Assembly (NCBI GenBank): GCA_020832545.1
Contig: JAFIEK010000022.1
Coordinates: 1 to 63,924, forward strand
Length of the DNA: 63,924 nucleotides
Direction of reading: 5' to 3'
From: Pararhodobacter sp.
GTDB lineage: Bacteria > Pseudomonadota > Alphaproteobacteria > Rhodobacterales > Rhodobacteraceae
Numbering within the stretch: position 1 is the first letter of the stretch; every line of letters begins with the position of its first letter. The notes under the pieces were generated by a model. The model was not told where the DNA came from, made no database searches, and saw only the letters and a program-made list of their open reading frames with translations. The position numbers were made by a program, and so were the translations under genes. This document shows positions 57,001 to 63,924 of the stretch, piece after piece.

Positions 57001-57677
57001 TTGAACAACCGCGCCTCACGCACCCACAGGTCCATGATACCGCCCTCGTTCACCAGATCATCGCTGACCGACTGGATGAAACAGGCATGCGGCTGGGGGT
57101 GCTCATAGGCCGATTTTGATTTCACCAGCTTGTGGGTGAAAGGATCGACATAGAAGTGCCCCTGCCCCGGGCCATCAATGCCATAGGCCCAGTGCAGGCC
57201 GGTGTTGAACCATTGCGGGCTGTTGGGCGCGGCCATCTGGGCGGCCAGCATGAAGCGCATTTCATCAAAATAGGCGCGCGCGTCGGCCTCTGCGGTGAAG
57301 TAGCCGCCCTTCCAACCCCAATAGGCCCAGGCCCCTGCCAGCCGGTCAAACACCTGCCGCGCCGAAGTTTCGCCGACGAATCGTTCCTCGGCCGGCAGCT
57401 CGGCCAGCGCCTTGTCATCGGGGACCGAGCGCCAGAGGAATTCGGGAACACCCTTCTCGGTCACTTTCTTCAGCCGGGCCGGAACACCCGCCTTGCGGAA
57501 ATATTTCTGGGCAATCACATCCGAGGCGACCTGGCTCCAGCCCTGCGGAACCTCGACACTGTCATTGCGAAAGACCACGGTGCCGTCCGGGTTGCGGATC
57601 TCTGACACCAGTGTGGTGAACGCCAGTGCTGCATAGGCGTCCTGCCCGTCCCTGGTGAATTTGCGCTCGATCTTCAT
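54012..57677 (-). CDS. nrdJ: Vitamin B12-dependent (class II) ribonucleotide reductase
   Basis: A 1,221-residue adenosylcobalamin-dependent enzyme that reduces ribonucleotides to deoxyribonucleotides. The N-terminal region ([18 protein letters not shown]) is followed by the catalytic barrel; [18 protein letters not shown] carries the conserved N-x-C-x-E active-site residues, and [22 protein letters not shown] is typical. The C-terminus has a zinc/redox cysteine cluster ([23 protein letters not shown]). The start MKIERKF was chosen because upstream residues are unlike the family. The last 17 codons are repeated at 53269-53322, showing an insertion at the gene end; the stop is now TAA. Confidence 0.95.
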   Translation of the reverse strand: MKIERKFTRDGQDAYAALAFTTLVSEIRNPDGTVVFRNDSVEVPQGWSQVASDVIAQKYFRKAGVPARLKKVTEKGVPEFLWRSVPDDKALAELPAEERFVGETSARQVFDRLAGAWAYWGWKGGYFTAEADARAYFDEMRFMLAAQMAAPNSPQWFNTGLHWAYGIDGPGQGHFYVDPFTHKLVKSKSAYEHPQPHACFIQSVSDDLVNEGGIMDLWVREARLFKYGSGTGTNFSSLRGEGERLSGGGKSSGLMGFLKIGDRAAGAIKSGGTTRRAAKMVICDMDHPDIEAFINWKVIEEQKVASLVAGSKAHELRLNEIFTAIRECYGTSEDAVDPAKNPALKAAIRSAKKAMIPDTYTNRILQYARQGYTSIEFPTYDTDWDSEAYVTVSGQNSNNSVRVTDAFLQAVRDDADWELLRRTDGKVAKTIKARELWEQVGHAAWACADPGIQFHDTVNAWHTCPADGAIRGSNPCSEYMFLDDTACNLASMNLLKFHIDGAFDAEAYIHATRLWTVTLEISVMMAQFPSKEIAQRSYEFRTLGLGYANIGGLLMNMGLGYDSPEGRALCGALTALMTGVSYATSAEMAAGLGAFPGFAKNRDHMLRVIRNHRRAAHGLADYEAVNVAPVALDAAHCPDTRLVELARAAWDEALELGEAHGYRNAQATVIAPTGTIGLVMDCDTTGIEPDFALVKFKKLAGGGYFKIINQSVPAALTKMGYTQAQIAEITAFAEGHGSLGNCPDINHTALIGHGFGPEEIAKVEAALPSAFDIRFVFNQWTLGETFCRETLGIPVDKLNDAGFDLLRHLGFSKAQIDAANDHVCGTMTLEGAPHLKPEHYSVFDCANPCGKTGKRFLSVDSHIHMMAAAQSFISGAISKTINMPNVATIEETLAAYELSWSLGIKANALYRDGSKLSQPLAAALVEDDEEAEEIMATGSNQEKAAVLAEKIIEKVIIKEIVRSNREKLPERRKGYTQKAVVGGHKVYLRTGEYQDGKLGEIFIDMHKEGAGFRAMMNNFAIAVSVGLQYGVPLEEFVDAFTFTRFEPAGMVQGNDSIKNATSILDYIFRELAVSYLDRTDLAHVKPTGAAFDDLGGGEGEGKSNVSDLSDDAASRGLEVLRQISSTGYLRKRLPQELVVLQGGNTTRSFDATALMASGETAVAMRAQTSSETVALATIDPRTKARMQGYEGDPCGECGNYTLVRNGTCMKCNTCGGTSGCS

Positions 57678-57831
57678 TTGCCTGTCCCTTTTTTCTGTCG
57701 CCTCGTCAGCATCGCCGTCAGCCCCGCCAGACAACCACGTCCGCGCCACACCCGTGCCAGTGCGGCGCCGCCCATGCCTTTTTTTGCGCAATGGGTTCGT
57801 TTGGGTTCTTGGTTGGCCGGGCCCGTGCGTC

Positions 57832-57872
57832 CAACTAGATGTTGTGTCCGCGCCACCGACTAGCACAACCTG
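57832..57872 (-). promoter_or_regulatory. Candidate NrdR boxes upstream of nrdJ
   Basis: On the minus strand ACACAACATCTAGTTG (57847-57832) is a near-palindrome resembling NrdR boxes (ACAC-AT-rich centre-GTGT), and a weaker AGGTTGTGCTAGTCG lies just upstream (57872-57858). They are 155-195 bp before the nrdJ start. The centre spacing (about 25 bp) is not the usual one for tandem NrdR boxes, so the call is tentative. Confidence 0.35.
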
Positions 57873-58090
57873 ACGCAAAATGGGGTGAGGCGTCAACGAA
57901 TTTTTCACACCTTCAGGGCTGATTTTGTGCTTGACCTCTGTTCAACCCATAATTGTTGAACCTGCCCCCGAAGCGCCGTTGCAAGACTGTCACAATTGCC
58001 GCCCCATGGGCGCTTCCGCCGCTGAACCCACCCTGCGTGCGCCACGCCTCCAGATCGAATCCGCCTAAACGAACAGTGCGCGGCGCGTCT

Positions 58091-58154
58091 TCATCTTGCC
58101 TGAAATACGCTGGGGGTGAATGGGCCGAAAGGCCCAGAGGGGGCAAAGCCCCCT
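58091..58154 (-). repeat. Dispersed intergenic repeat, copy B (complete)
   Basis: Read on the minus strand: hairpin AGGGGGCTTTGCCCCCT, small hairpin TGGGCC-TTTC-GGCCCA, linker TTCACCCCC, core AGCGTATTTCAGGCAAGATGA. It is almost the same as copy A at the left window edge and shares its part order with the copy at 31331. It lies in the 561-bp nrdJ/SBP gap (57678-58238), which otherwise holds the nrdJ promoter, candidate NrdR boxes, an inverted repeat at 57940-57961 and a terminator; no gene is seen. Confidence 0.75.
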
Positions 58155-58173
58155 GCTGTTTCCGACACAGCAG

Positions 58174-58197
58174 AAAGGGGGGCTGATGCCCCCCTTT
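58174..58197 (-). terminator. Terminator of the dihydropyrimidinase/ABC operon
   Basis: AAAGGGGGGC and GCCCCCCTTT form a perfect 10-bp stem around a 4-nt loop, 41 bp after the stop of the substrate-binding-protein gene. On the minus strand the stem ends in CTTT. Confidence 0.7.
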
Positions 58198-58238
58198 CCA
58201 GTCGTGTCAGCCAAAGGCCGCGTCAGCCAGAACCGGTG

Positions 58239-59228
58239 TCAGTCAAAGGCCGCATCGGTGACGGCATGGGTCCATGCCCCTTCCGGCGCGGCAGAGATCA
58301 CCGGGTCCGAGCCACCGCCCAGCAGCGTGGCCACCGTGCGCTCATAGGCTTCGATATCCAGCACACCATTCGAGCCTTCAGTCAGCAGCCCGACTTCGCT
58401 TACCATGCGGATCTGGTGCTCTTCGGTCTGGGCGCCGGTTTCGTCGTTATCCAGCACGATCATCGCCGCTTCTTCTGGGTTTTCCGCCGACCATTCCCAG
58501 CCGCGCATCGAGGCACGGACGAATCGCGCCATGCGATCGACGAACTCGGGGTCTTCCAGCCGGTCTTCCAGCACATAGAGCCCGTCTTCCAGCGTCGCGA
58601 CGCCCTGATCTTCATATTTGAAGGTGATCAGCTGATCTTCGCTGATACCGGCATCAATCACCTGCCAGTATTCATTGTAGGTCATGGTCGAAATGCAATC
58701 GGCCTGGCGCTGCAACAGCGGGTCAACGTTGAAGCCCTGACGCAGCACTTCCACGCCATCATCACCGCCTTCGGTCGGAATACCCAGCGTCGACATCCAG
58801 CTCAGGAACGGATATTCGTTGCCAAAGAACCAGACGCCCAGCGTGCGACCCGGGAAGTCTTCCGGCCCCGTCACACCGCTCTCGGCCAGACAGGTCAGCA
58901 TCATGCCTGAGCGCACGAAAGGCTGGGCGATGTTGACCAGCGGCAGTCCCTGCTCGCGCGCGGCCAGTGCGGCTGGCATCCACTCGACAATCACATCGGC
59001 ACCGCCGCCTGCGATCACCTGCGGCGGCGCAATGTCAGGGCCGCCGGGGCGGATGGTGACGTTGAGCCCCTCTTCCTCATAATAGCCGTTCTCAAGCGCC
59101 ACATAGTAGCCCGCGAACTGGCCTTGGGTGACCCATTTCAGCTGCAGGGTCACATCGTCCATCGCATACCCCGCGCCCGCACTCAGCGCAAAGGCCGCCG
59201 TCAGCCCGGTCAATCTTGCTTTCATCAT
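58239..59228 (-). CDS. ABC transporter substrate-binding protein (NMT1/THI5-like)
   Basis: A 329-residue periplasmic binding protein with a signal peptide (LTGLTAAFALSAGAGYA). The NMT1/THI5 pattern is visible: VTLQLKWVTQGQFAGYYVALENGYYEEEGLNVTIRPGGPDIAP. Members bind pyrimidine-like or other small ligands. It is the last gene of an operon with dihydropyrimidinase, an ATPase and two permeases, so a pyrimidine, hydantoin or related ligand is inferred, as in other hydA-linked importers. GGAGG lies 9 bp before the ATG. Confidence 0.9.
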   Translation of the reverse strand: MMKARLTGLTAAFALSAGAGYAMDDVTLQLKWVTQGQFAGYYVALENGYYEEEGLNVTIRPGGPDIAPPQVIAGGGADVIVEWMPAALAAREQGLPLVNIAQPFVRSGMMLTCLAESGVTGPEDFPGRTLGVWFFGNEYPFLSWMSTLGIPTEGGDDGVEVLRQGFNVDPLLQRQADCISTMTYNEYWQVIDAGISEDQLITFKYEDQGVATLEDGLYVLEDRLEDPEFVDRMARFVRASMRGWEWSAENPEEAAMIVLDNDETGAQTEEHQIRMVSEVGLLTEGSNGVLDIEAYERTVATLLGGGSDPVISAAPEGAWTHAVTDAAFD

Positions 59229-59286
59229 CGCATCTTACCTCCATGTTACCCAGCCCCCTGCGCGATCTCACGCCCAGGGCCGGCGT

Positions 59287-60423
59287 TTATCTGCCGCGTT
59301 GCGAGGGGTGCCAAAAGGTCACCCGCCGCTCCAGCAGAGCCCAGAGCCCATAGAACGCTGATCCTGCCAGCGCCGCTACGGCTATTTCTGCCCAGACCAT
59401 GTCAAGCTGCAAGCGCCCGACCTCGGTCGATATCCGAAAACCCATGCCCCGCGTGGGTGAGCCGAAGAATTCCGCCACGATCGCCCCGATCAGCGCCAGT
59501 GTTGCCGAGATTTTCAGCCCGTTGAAAACAAACGGCATCGCGGCGGGCAGGCGCAGGGCGATCAGCGTCTGTGGCCAACTGGCCGACCATGTGCGCATCT
59601 GGTCGCGCTGCATGGCGTCTGTCGCAGCAAGGCCCTGCACGGTGTTGACCAGCATGGGAAAAAACACCATCGCCACCACGACCGCCGCCTTTGACGGCCA
59701 GTCAAAGCCGAACCACATCACCATGATCGGCGCGGTCCCGATGATTGGCAGGGCGGCCAGAAAGTTGCCCACCGGCAAAAGGCCCCGGCGCAGAAAATCG
59801 AAGCGATCCACGATCAGCGCGAACAGCACCGCCGCGCCCACACCGATGGCAAAGCCTGACAGCGCGCCCTTGACGAAGGTCTGAACAAAATCGACCCACA
59901 GCACATCGGTCGAAGCTGCGATGCGCGCGGCGATGGCCGAGGGGGGCGGCAGGATCACCCGCGGCACCGACAGTGCACGCACCACCACCTCCCAGAACCA
60001 GATCAGCGTCAGGCCAAACACAACCGGTGCCAGCAGTGCCTGCAACCGCCCGGCCAGCCCCTTGCGCAAACGCAGACCGGCCAGAAACGCCACCAGCATC
60101 CACGCCCCCAGCCAGACCGCCACCACGGCGGGCCAGAACGCCGCGCCCTCGGCCCCGGTCTGGCGAAAGGCCAGCCCAACGGCCGCCGTCAACAGACCGC
60201 TCCAGATTGCCAGCAGAAGCAGTGCGTAGAACCAGCGCGAGTTGGGTTTACGGCGGCTTCTGTCGACGATCAGCGACAAAAGCACCGCCGCCACCAGTGC
60301 GACGATCACCGGAAAACGCGGCTGCGCATCCGCCGCCGTCAGACCCAGAACCACGGCGGTGAGCGTGGCCAGCGCAAAGCCCAGCCGCTGCCAGCCGCCC
60401 GTCGCCTGCACCAGCCCCGTCAT
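59287..60423 (-). CDS. ABC transporter permease (SsuC/TauC-type)
   Basis: A 378-residue inner-membrane permease. The N-terminal part adds several helices (GFALATLTAVVLGLTA; FPVIVALVAAVLLSLIV; WPAVVAVWLGAWMLVAFLAG) before the usual six-helix BPD_transp_1 domain, whose EAA loop reads ATDAMQRDQMRTWSASWPQTLIALRLPAAMPFVFNGLKIS. It is longer than typical TauC-like permeases (about 260 residues). The start overlaps the stop of the other permease by 4 bp. Together they form a heterodimeric channel. Confidence 0.9.
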   Translation of the reverse strand: MTGLVQATGGWQRLGFALATLTAVVLGLTAADAQPRFPVIVALVAAVLLSLIVDRSRRKPNSRWFYALLLLAIWSGLLTAAVGLAFRQTGAEGAAFWPAVVAVWLGAWMLVAFLAGLRLRKGLAGRLQALLAPVVFGLTLIWFWEVVVRALSVPRVILPPPSAIAARIAASTDVLWVDFVQTFVKGALSGFAIGVGAAVLFALIVDRFDFLRRGLLPVGNFLAALPIIGTAPIMVMWFGFDWPSKAAVVVAMVFFPMLVNTVQGLAATDAMQRDQMRTWSASWPQTLIALRLPAAMPFVFNGLKISATLALIGAIVAEFFGSPTRGMGFRISTEVGRLQLDMVWAEIAVAALAGSAFYGLWALLERRVTFWHPSQRGR

Positions 60424-61313
60424 TGCGCCATCCCCATCCGCTTCAGCGTTGCGCGCTGGATCAGACCGATCACACCGACCATCGTTGCGGCCAGAATCGC
60501 CGCCGCGAACAGCGCAGACCAGATCTGCACGGTCTGGCCGTAATAGCTGCCGGACAGCAGCCGCACACCCAGGCCGCCCTGCTGAACCGGCAATTCACCG
60601 ACGATCGTCCCCACCAGCGCCGCCGCAATCCCCACCTTGAGGGACGCGAACAGATACGGCATCGACGAGGGCAATCGCAGCCGCAGGAAGACGGCCAGCC
60701 CTGGTGCGGACCAGGTTTTCATCAGGTCCAGTTGCATGGCATCGGGCGCGCGCAGCCCCTTGACCATGCCCACAACTACCGGAAAGAAGCTCAGGTATGC
60801 CGCGATCACGGCCTTGGGGATCATCCCCGAAATGCCCACCGAGTTGAGCACCACGATGATCATGGGCGCCAGCGCGATGATCGGAATGGTCTGGCTGGCA
60901 ATCGCCCAGGGCATCACGCTGGCATCCATCGCCCGGTTGTAGACAATGCCCACGGCCAGCGTGATCCCCAGTCCGGTGCCGATGGCAAAGCCCAGCATGG
61001 TGGCCGAAAACGTCACCCAGCCGTGGTAAACAAGGCTGCGATTTGACAGCGTGCCGGTGTTCCACCAGCCGCGCCGCCCGGTCATTTCCTCTACCCAGGT
61101 GGAATTCCACAGCTCGACCGCCACCTGATGCGGCGCGGGCAGGCGCGGGCGGTCCTGCGCCATGGTGCGGCTGACAAGCTCGGTGAAGGTGATCTCAGCG
61201 CCCGCGCGGGCGGCCTGATCACGCTCCCACTGTGCATTCATCGGCACAACGGCCAGATACCAGCCGATCAGCAGCGCGAAAGTGACAGTCAGGACGGGAA
61301 GGATGTTTTTCAT
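60420..61313 (-). CDS. ABC transporter permease (SsuC/TauC-type)
   Basis: A 297-residue inner-membrane permease with an N-terminal helix (ILPVLTVTFALLIGWYLAVV), a periplasmic segment of about 70 residues, and the BPD_transp_1 domain with EAA loop LRAPDAMQLDLMKTWSAPGLAVFLRLRLPSSMPYLFASLKVG. Partner of the downstream permease. The start MKNILPVL was chosen since upstream in-frame residues are Arg/Cys-rich and unlike a protein start. A dispersed repeat (61353-61416) separates it from the ATPase gene. Confidence 0.9.
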   Translation of the reverse strand: MKNILPVLTVTFALLIGWYLAVVPMNAQWERDQAARAGAEITFTELVSRTMAQDRPRLPAPHQVAVELWNSTWVEEMTGRRGWWNTGTLSNRSLVYHGWVTFSATMLGFAIGTGLGITLAVGIVYNRAMDASVMPWAIASQTIPIIALAPMIIVVLNSVGISGMIPKAVIAAYLSFFPVVVGMVKGLRAPDAMQLDLMKTWSAPGLAVFLRLRLPSSMPYLFASLKVGIAAALVGTIVGELPVQQGGLGVRLLSGSYYGQTVQIWSALFAAAILAATMVGVIGLIQRATLKRMGMAQ

Positions 61314-61352
61314 ACGTTTACCCCGGCACCTGCGACAATGACACCTGCGGGA

Positions 61353-61416
61353 GGGGGGCACTGCCCCCCACCGTCGGCTGACGCCGCCGCCCCCCGGCGT
61401 ATTTTTGGCAAGATGA
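61353..61416 (+). repeat. Dispersed intergenic repeat, copy D, inside the ABC operon
   Basis: Hairpin GGGGGGC-ACT-GCCCCCC (61353-61369), then a GC-rich linker and core CGGCGTATTTTTGGCAAGATGA (61395-61416). It lies in the 128-bp gap between the ATPase and first permease genes, where the rest of the operon is nearly gapless. It could attenuate transcription or form a stable mRNA structure between the two segments. Confidence 0.7.
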
Positions 61417-61441
61417 GGGGGCGGCGTTTAGTGCGGGGGTG

Positions 61442-62233
61442 TCAGTCATCCACATGCCCCGCCCTCAGACCTTCGCGCACGCGATGCGCGATTGCGATGA
61501 ATTCAGCACTGTCGCGGATATCCAGCGGGCGCTCAGACGGCAGCGTGCTTTCGATGATATCGGTAATCCGCCCGGGGCGCGGCGACATCACCACAATCTT
61601 GGTGGACAGATACACCGCCTCGGGGATCGAATGGGTGACAAAAGCGATGGTCTTCTCGGTCCGCGCCCAGAGTTTCAGCAACTCCTCATTCAGCCGGTCG
61701 CGCACGATCTCATCAAGCGCGCCAAAGGGTTCGTCCATCAGCAGGATATCGGCATCAAAGGCCAGCGCGCGGGCGATGGAGGCGCGCTGCTGCATGCCGC
61801 CGGAAAGTTGCCAGGGGAATTTCTTCTCAAACCCCTTCAGTTCCACCAGTTCGAGCACCCGCGCAACCCGCTCGCGCTGATCAGCGCGCGCGTAGCCCAT
61901 GATCTCCAGCGGCAGCCGCACATTGCCCTCGATGGTGCGCCACGGATAGAGGCCCGCCGCCTGGAACACATAGCCATAGGCGCGCGCACGGCGTGCCGCT
62001 TCAGGCGACAAGCCGTTGACAGTGATCTTGCCCGATGTGGGCTGCTCCAGATCGGCAATGACGCGCAACAGGGTCGTCTTGCCGCAGCCCGAGGGGCCGA
62101 TAAAGCTGACAAATTCGCCCTTGTTGATGGTCAGGTTCACGTCCTTGAGGGCGTGAACCGGGCCGTCATTGGTCTGAAAGGTGAGGTTGAGGGTCTTTGC
62201 CTCGATCACCGCATTGGACGCGCTCACCTGCAT
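61442..62233 (-). CDS. ABC transporter ATP-binding protein (SsuB/TauB-type)
   Basis: A 263-residue ATPase. Walker A is GPSGCGKTTLL, the Q-loop is YVFQAAGLYPW, the ABC signature LSGGMQQRASIARAL, Walker B ILLMDEPFGALDE, and the H-loop FVTHSIPEAV. It energises the importer. The ATG overlaps the dihydropyrimidinase stop (TGATG), placing transport under the same translation unit. The start MQVSASN was chosen by this overlap; a longer frame lacks support. Confidence 0.95.
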   Translation of the reverse strand: MQVSASNAVIEAKTLNLTFQTNDGPVHALKDVNLTINKGEFVSFIGPSGCGKTTLLRVIADLEQPTSGKITVNGLSPEAARRARAYGYVFQAAGLYPWRTIEGNVRLPLEIMGYARADQRERVARVLELVELKGFEKKFPWQLSGGMQQRASIARALAFDADILLMDEPFGALDEIVRDRLNEELLKLWARTEKTIAFVTHSIPEAVYLSTKIVVMSPRPGRITDIIESTLPSERPLDIRDSAEFIAIAHRVREGLRAGHVDD

Positions 62234-63687
62234 CACACCCCCGTCGCGGGGACGCCGCTGCGCACGACAGGGCGCGGGGCGGTCAGGTCTTTCCACTGGC
62301 TCAGCGCGCGGTTCACCGCCGGGCGGGCCTCGCGGGCGACAAACTGGCCGTGGCCCTCCTGCGGCCGCATCTCGCCGTCATGGACAGCCACACGCCCGCG
62401 TGTCAGCGTGAATCGTGGCAGGCCCTTGACTTTGTGGCCCTCGAACACGTTGTAATCAATGGCAGACTGCTGGGTGCTTGCGGTGATGGTTTTTTCCCTC
62501 GACGGGTCCCAGACAACCAGATCGGCATCCGCGCCCACCAAGACCGCGCCCTTTTTCGGGTAGCAGTTCAGGATCTTGGCGATGTTGGTGGAGGTGAGCG
62601 CCACAAACTCGTTGGGCGTCAGTCGCCCGGTGTTCACACCTTGCGTCCAGAGCATCGGCAACCTGTCCTCCAGCCCACCGGTGCCGTTAGGGATTTTTGA
62701 GAAATCACCGAGACCCATGCGCTTCTGCTCAGTGGAAAACGCACAATGATCGGTGGCCACGACTGACAGAGAGCCCGATTGCAGGCCGGCCCAGAGGCTT
62801 GCCTGATGTTCCTTGTTGCGAAACGGCGGCGACATGACGCGGCGGGCGGCGTGGTCCCAGTCGGCGTGGAAATACTCGGACTCGTCCAGCGTCAGATGCT
62901 GGATCAGCGGCTCGCCAAAGACGCGCTTGCCCTGTTGGCGGGCGCGACGGATGGCCTCATGGCTGTCCTCGCAGGAAACATGGACCACATAGAGCGGCAC
63001 GCCGGCCATATCGGCGATCATGATCGCTCGGTTGGTCGCCTCACCCTCCACCTGCGGGGGGCGGGAATAGGCGTGGCCCTCAGGACCATTGTTGCCCTCG
63101 GCCAAAAGGCGCGCGGTCAGATCGGCCACCACATCGCCGTTTTCGGCATGAACCATCGCCAGCCCGCCCAAGTCGCCCGCCCGGCGGAAGCTGGCGAACA
63201 GTTCATCGTCATTCACCATCAAGGCGCCCTTGTAGGCCATGAAATGCTTGAAACTGGTGATCCCGGCCTTGACGCTGTCTTCCATCCCGCGCCAGACCTC
63301 TTCACCCCACCAGGTGATGGCCATGTGATAGCTGTAGTCGCAATGCGCGCGGGTGGATTTGTTGTGCCACATCTTGGCGGCATCCATCAGACCCTGCCCC
63401 TGCCCGGGCAACACGAAATCGACCACCATCGTGGTGCCCCCGGCCAGCGCGGCACGGGTGCCGGATTCAAAATCATCGGTCGAATAGGTGCCCATGAAGG
63501 GCATCTCCAGATGAGTATGCGGGTCAATCCCGCCGGGCATGACATAGCAGCCCGAGGCATCCAGCTCGGTATCTCCCTTCAGGTTCGGGCCAATCTCGGT
63601 GATCGATCCGTTCTCGATTCGGATATCGGCCTGATAGGTCAGGTCATGGGTGACGATGGTGCCGTTTCTGATGACGGTGTCGGGCAT
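62233..63687 (-). CDS. hydA: Dihydropyrimidinase (hydantoinase)
   Basis: A 484-residue metal-dependent amidohydrolase that opens dihydrouracil/dihydrothymine (or hydantoin) rings, the second step of reductive pyrimidine breakdown. Binuclear metal ligands are visible: GGIDPHTHLEMPF, the carboxylated-Lys region ITSFKHFMAYKGALMVND, MVHAENGD, VVHVSCEDSHEAIR and VVATDHCAFSTEQK. The C-terminal sheet is complete. First gene of an operon with an NMT1-type ABC importer (ATPase, two permeases, binding protein). Reductase and ureidopropionase genes would be expected upstream, beyond the window. Confidence 0.95.
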   Translation of the reverse strand: MPDTVIRNGTIVTHDLTYQADIRIENGSITEIGPNLKGDTELDASGCYVMPGGIDPHTHLEMPFMGTYSTDDFESGTRAALAGGTTMVVDFVLPGQGQGLMDAAKMWHNKSTRAHCDYSYHMAITWWGEEVWRGMEDSVKAGITSFKHFMAYKGALMVNDDELFASFRRAGDLGGLAMVHAENGDVVADLTARLLAEGNNGPEGHAYSRPPQVEGEATNRAIMIADMAGVPLYVVHVSCEDSHEAIRRARQQGKRVFGEPLIQHLTLDESEYFHADWDHAARRVMSPPFRNKEHQASLWAGLQSGSLSVVATDHCAFSTEQKRMGLGDFSKIPNGTGGLEDRLPMLWTQGVNTGRLTPNEFVALTSTNIAKILNCYPKKGAVLVGADADLVVWDPSREKTITASTQQSAIDYNVFEGHKVKGLPRFTLTRGRVAVHDGEMRPQEGHGQFVAREARPAVNRALSQWKDLTAPRPVVRSGVPATGV

Positions 63688-63924
63688 TCGGGCGCTCCCT
63701 CGTTATGAAGCGCTGGCAGGATTGGTGCCGGTAAATGGCGAAAAACATTCCAAAAATCCGGTCCTTTGCCCTGTCAACGCGGTGTTCATGGGCGGCTTGG
63801 GGGGTCTTGGGGGGCGCAAAGCCCCCCAGGCGGGGGGGGTGGGGGGGGGGGGGGGGGGCCCCCCCCCCCCCCGGGCCACCCGCTGTGGGGGGGGACCCCG
63901 CCGGGGGGGCACACCCCCCCCCCC
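63688..63924. other. Upstream region of hydA ending in a G/C homopolymer, probably a contig-end artefact
   Basis: 63688-63830 is ordinary intergenic DNA with a hairpin GGGGGGCGCAAAGCCCCCC (63809-63827) that matches the hairpin half of the dispersed repeat. From about 63831 the sequence is almost only G and C in long single-base runs, which looks like sequencing or assembly failure at a contig end. No gene is called here. Confidence 0.7.

Noticed and set aside
63703-63912. Open frame of 69 codons rich in Pro/Gly at the right edge
   Set aside because: It is produced by the G/C homopolymer artefact.

Overview
The window is about 64 kb of high-GC chromosomal DNA from an alphaproteobacterium, most probably a Rhodobacteraceae (Rhodobacterales) species. 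This is inferred from family-typical genes (DUF6614, the cell-cycle factor TrcR/DUF1013, DUF1244, DUF2842, a class II B12-dependent ribonucleotide reductase of about 1,220 residues) and from recurring Rhodobacteraceae-like intergenic repeats. No rRNA, tRNA or CRISPR array was seen. The last ~90 bases are almost pure G/C homopolymer and look like a contig-end artefact.

Layout. 0.1-7 kb: DUF6614 protein; moaE-moaD-pgsA-uvrC; a 326-bp AT-rich gap with DnaA-box-like motifs; a pteridine-reductase-like SDR, a Ca2+/Na+ antiporter, a zinc-ribbon microprotein and an S49 peptidase in a tight operon. 7-18.8 kb: a LysR regulator; a RidA-like gene divergent from soxR with a SoxR-type 19-bp-spacer promoter between them; pyrB; uracil-DNA glycosylase-moaB; an RND efflux adaptor and pump; a DsbD-alpha-like exported protein; YqgE; a MarR regulator. 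19-32 kb: ileS, an Fe-S scaffold, hisI, gluQ-trmFO, trcR, RNase T2, a PACE transporter, an AT-rich kinase gene, a 19-repeat MORN protein, pheS, rplT, rpmI. 32-45 kb: a geranylgeranyl-reductase-family flavoprotein, pyk, sdaA, thiamine diphosphokinase, a large repeat protein, purA, secG, pyrG. 45-52 kb: a three-gene signalling operon (MetOD1 protein, histidine kinase, response regulator), two VOC proteins in the wider area, two cell-wall lytic lipoproteins, a LysR/GNAT divergent pair. 52-63.7 kb: pyrF; nrdJ, whose 3' end is duplicated around a small insertion carrying an ImmA/IrrE peptidase; and a dihydropyrimidinase/ABC-importer operon for pyrimidine- or hydantoin-type compounds.

Most of the window is housekeeping: nucleotide synthesis (pyrB, pyrF, pyrG, purA, nrdJ), translation (ileS, pheS, rplT, rpmI, gluQ, trmFO), molybdenum cofactor (moaB, moaD, moaE) and DNA repair (uvrC, UDG). 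The unusual parts are (i) a 745-bp unit bounded by 54-bp direct repeats in the nrdJ 3' end, which regenerates the nrdJ C-terminus and places an ImmA/IrrE gene 13 bp behind it; (ii) a dispersed intergenic hairpin-plus-core repeat present at least five times, once as a head-to-head composite palindrome; (iii) a SoxR-type promoter in front of a RidA-like gene that lacks the usual arginine; (iv) an RNase T2 with Glu-to-Gln in the second catalytic motif; and (v) a possible replication-origin-like gap upstream of uvrC.
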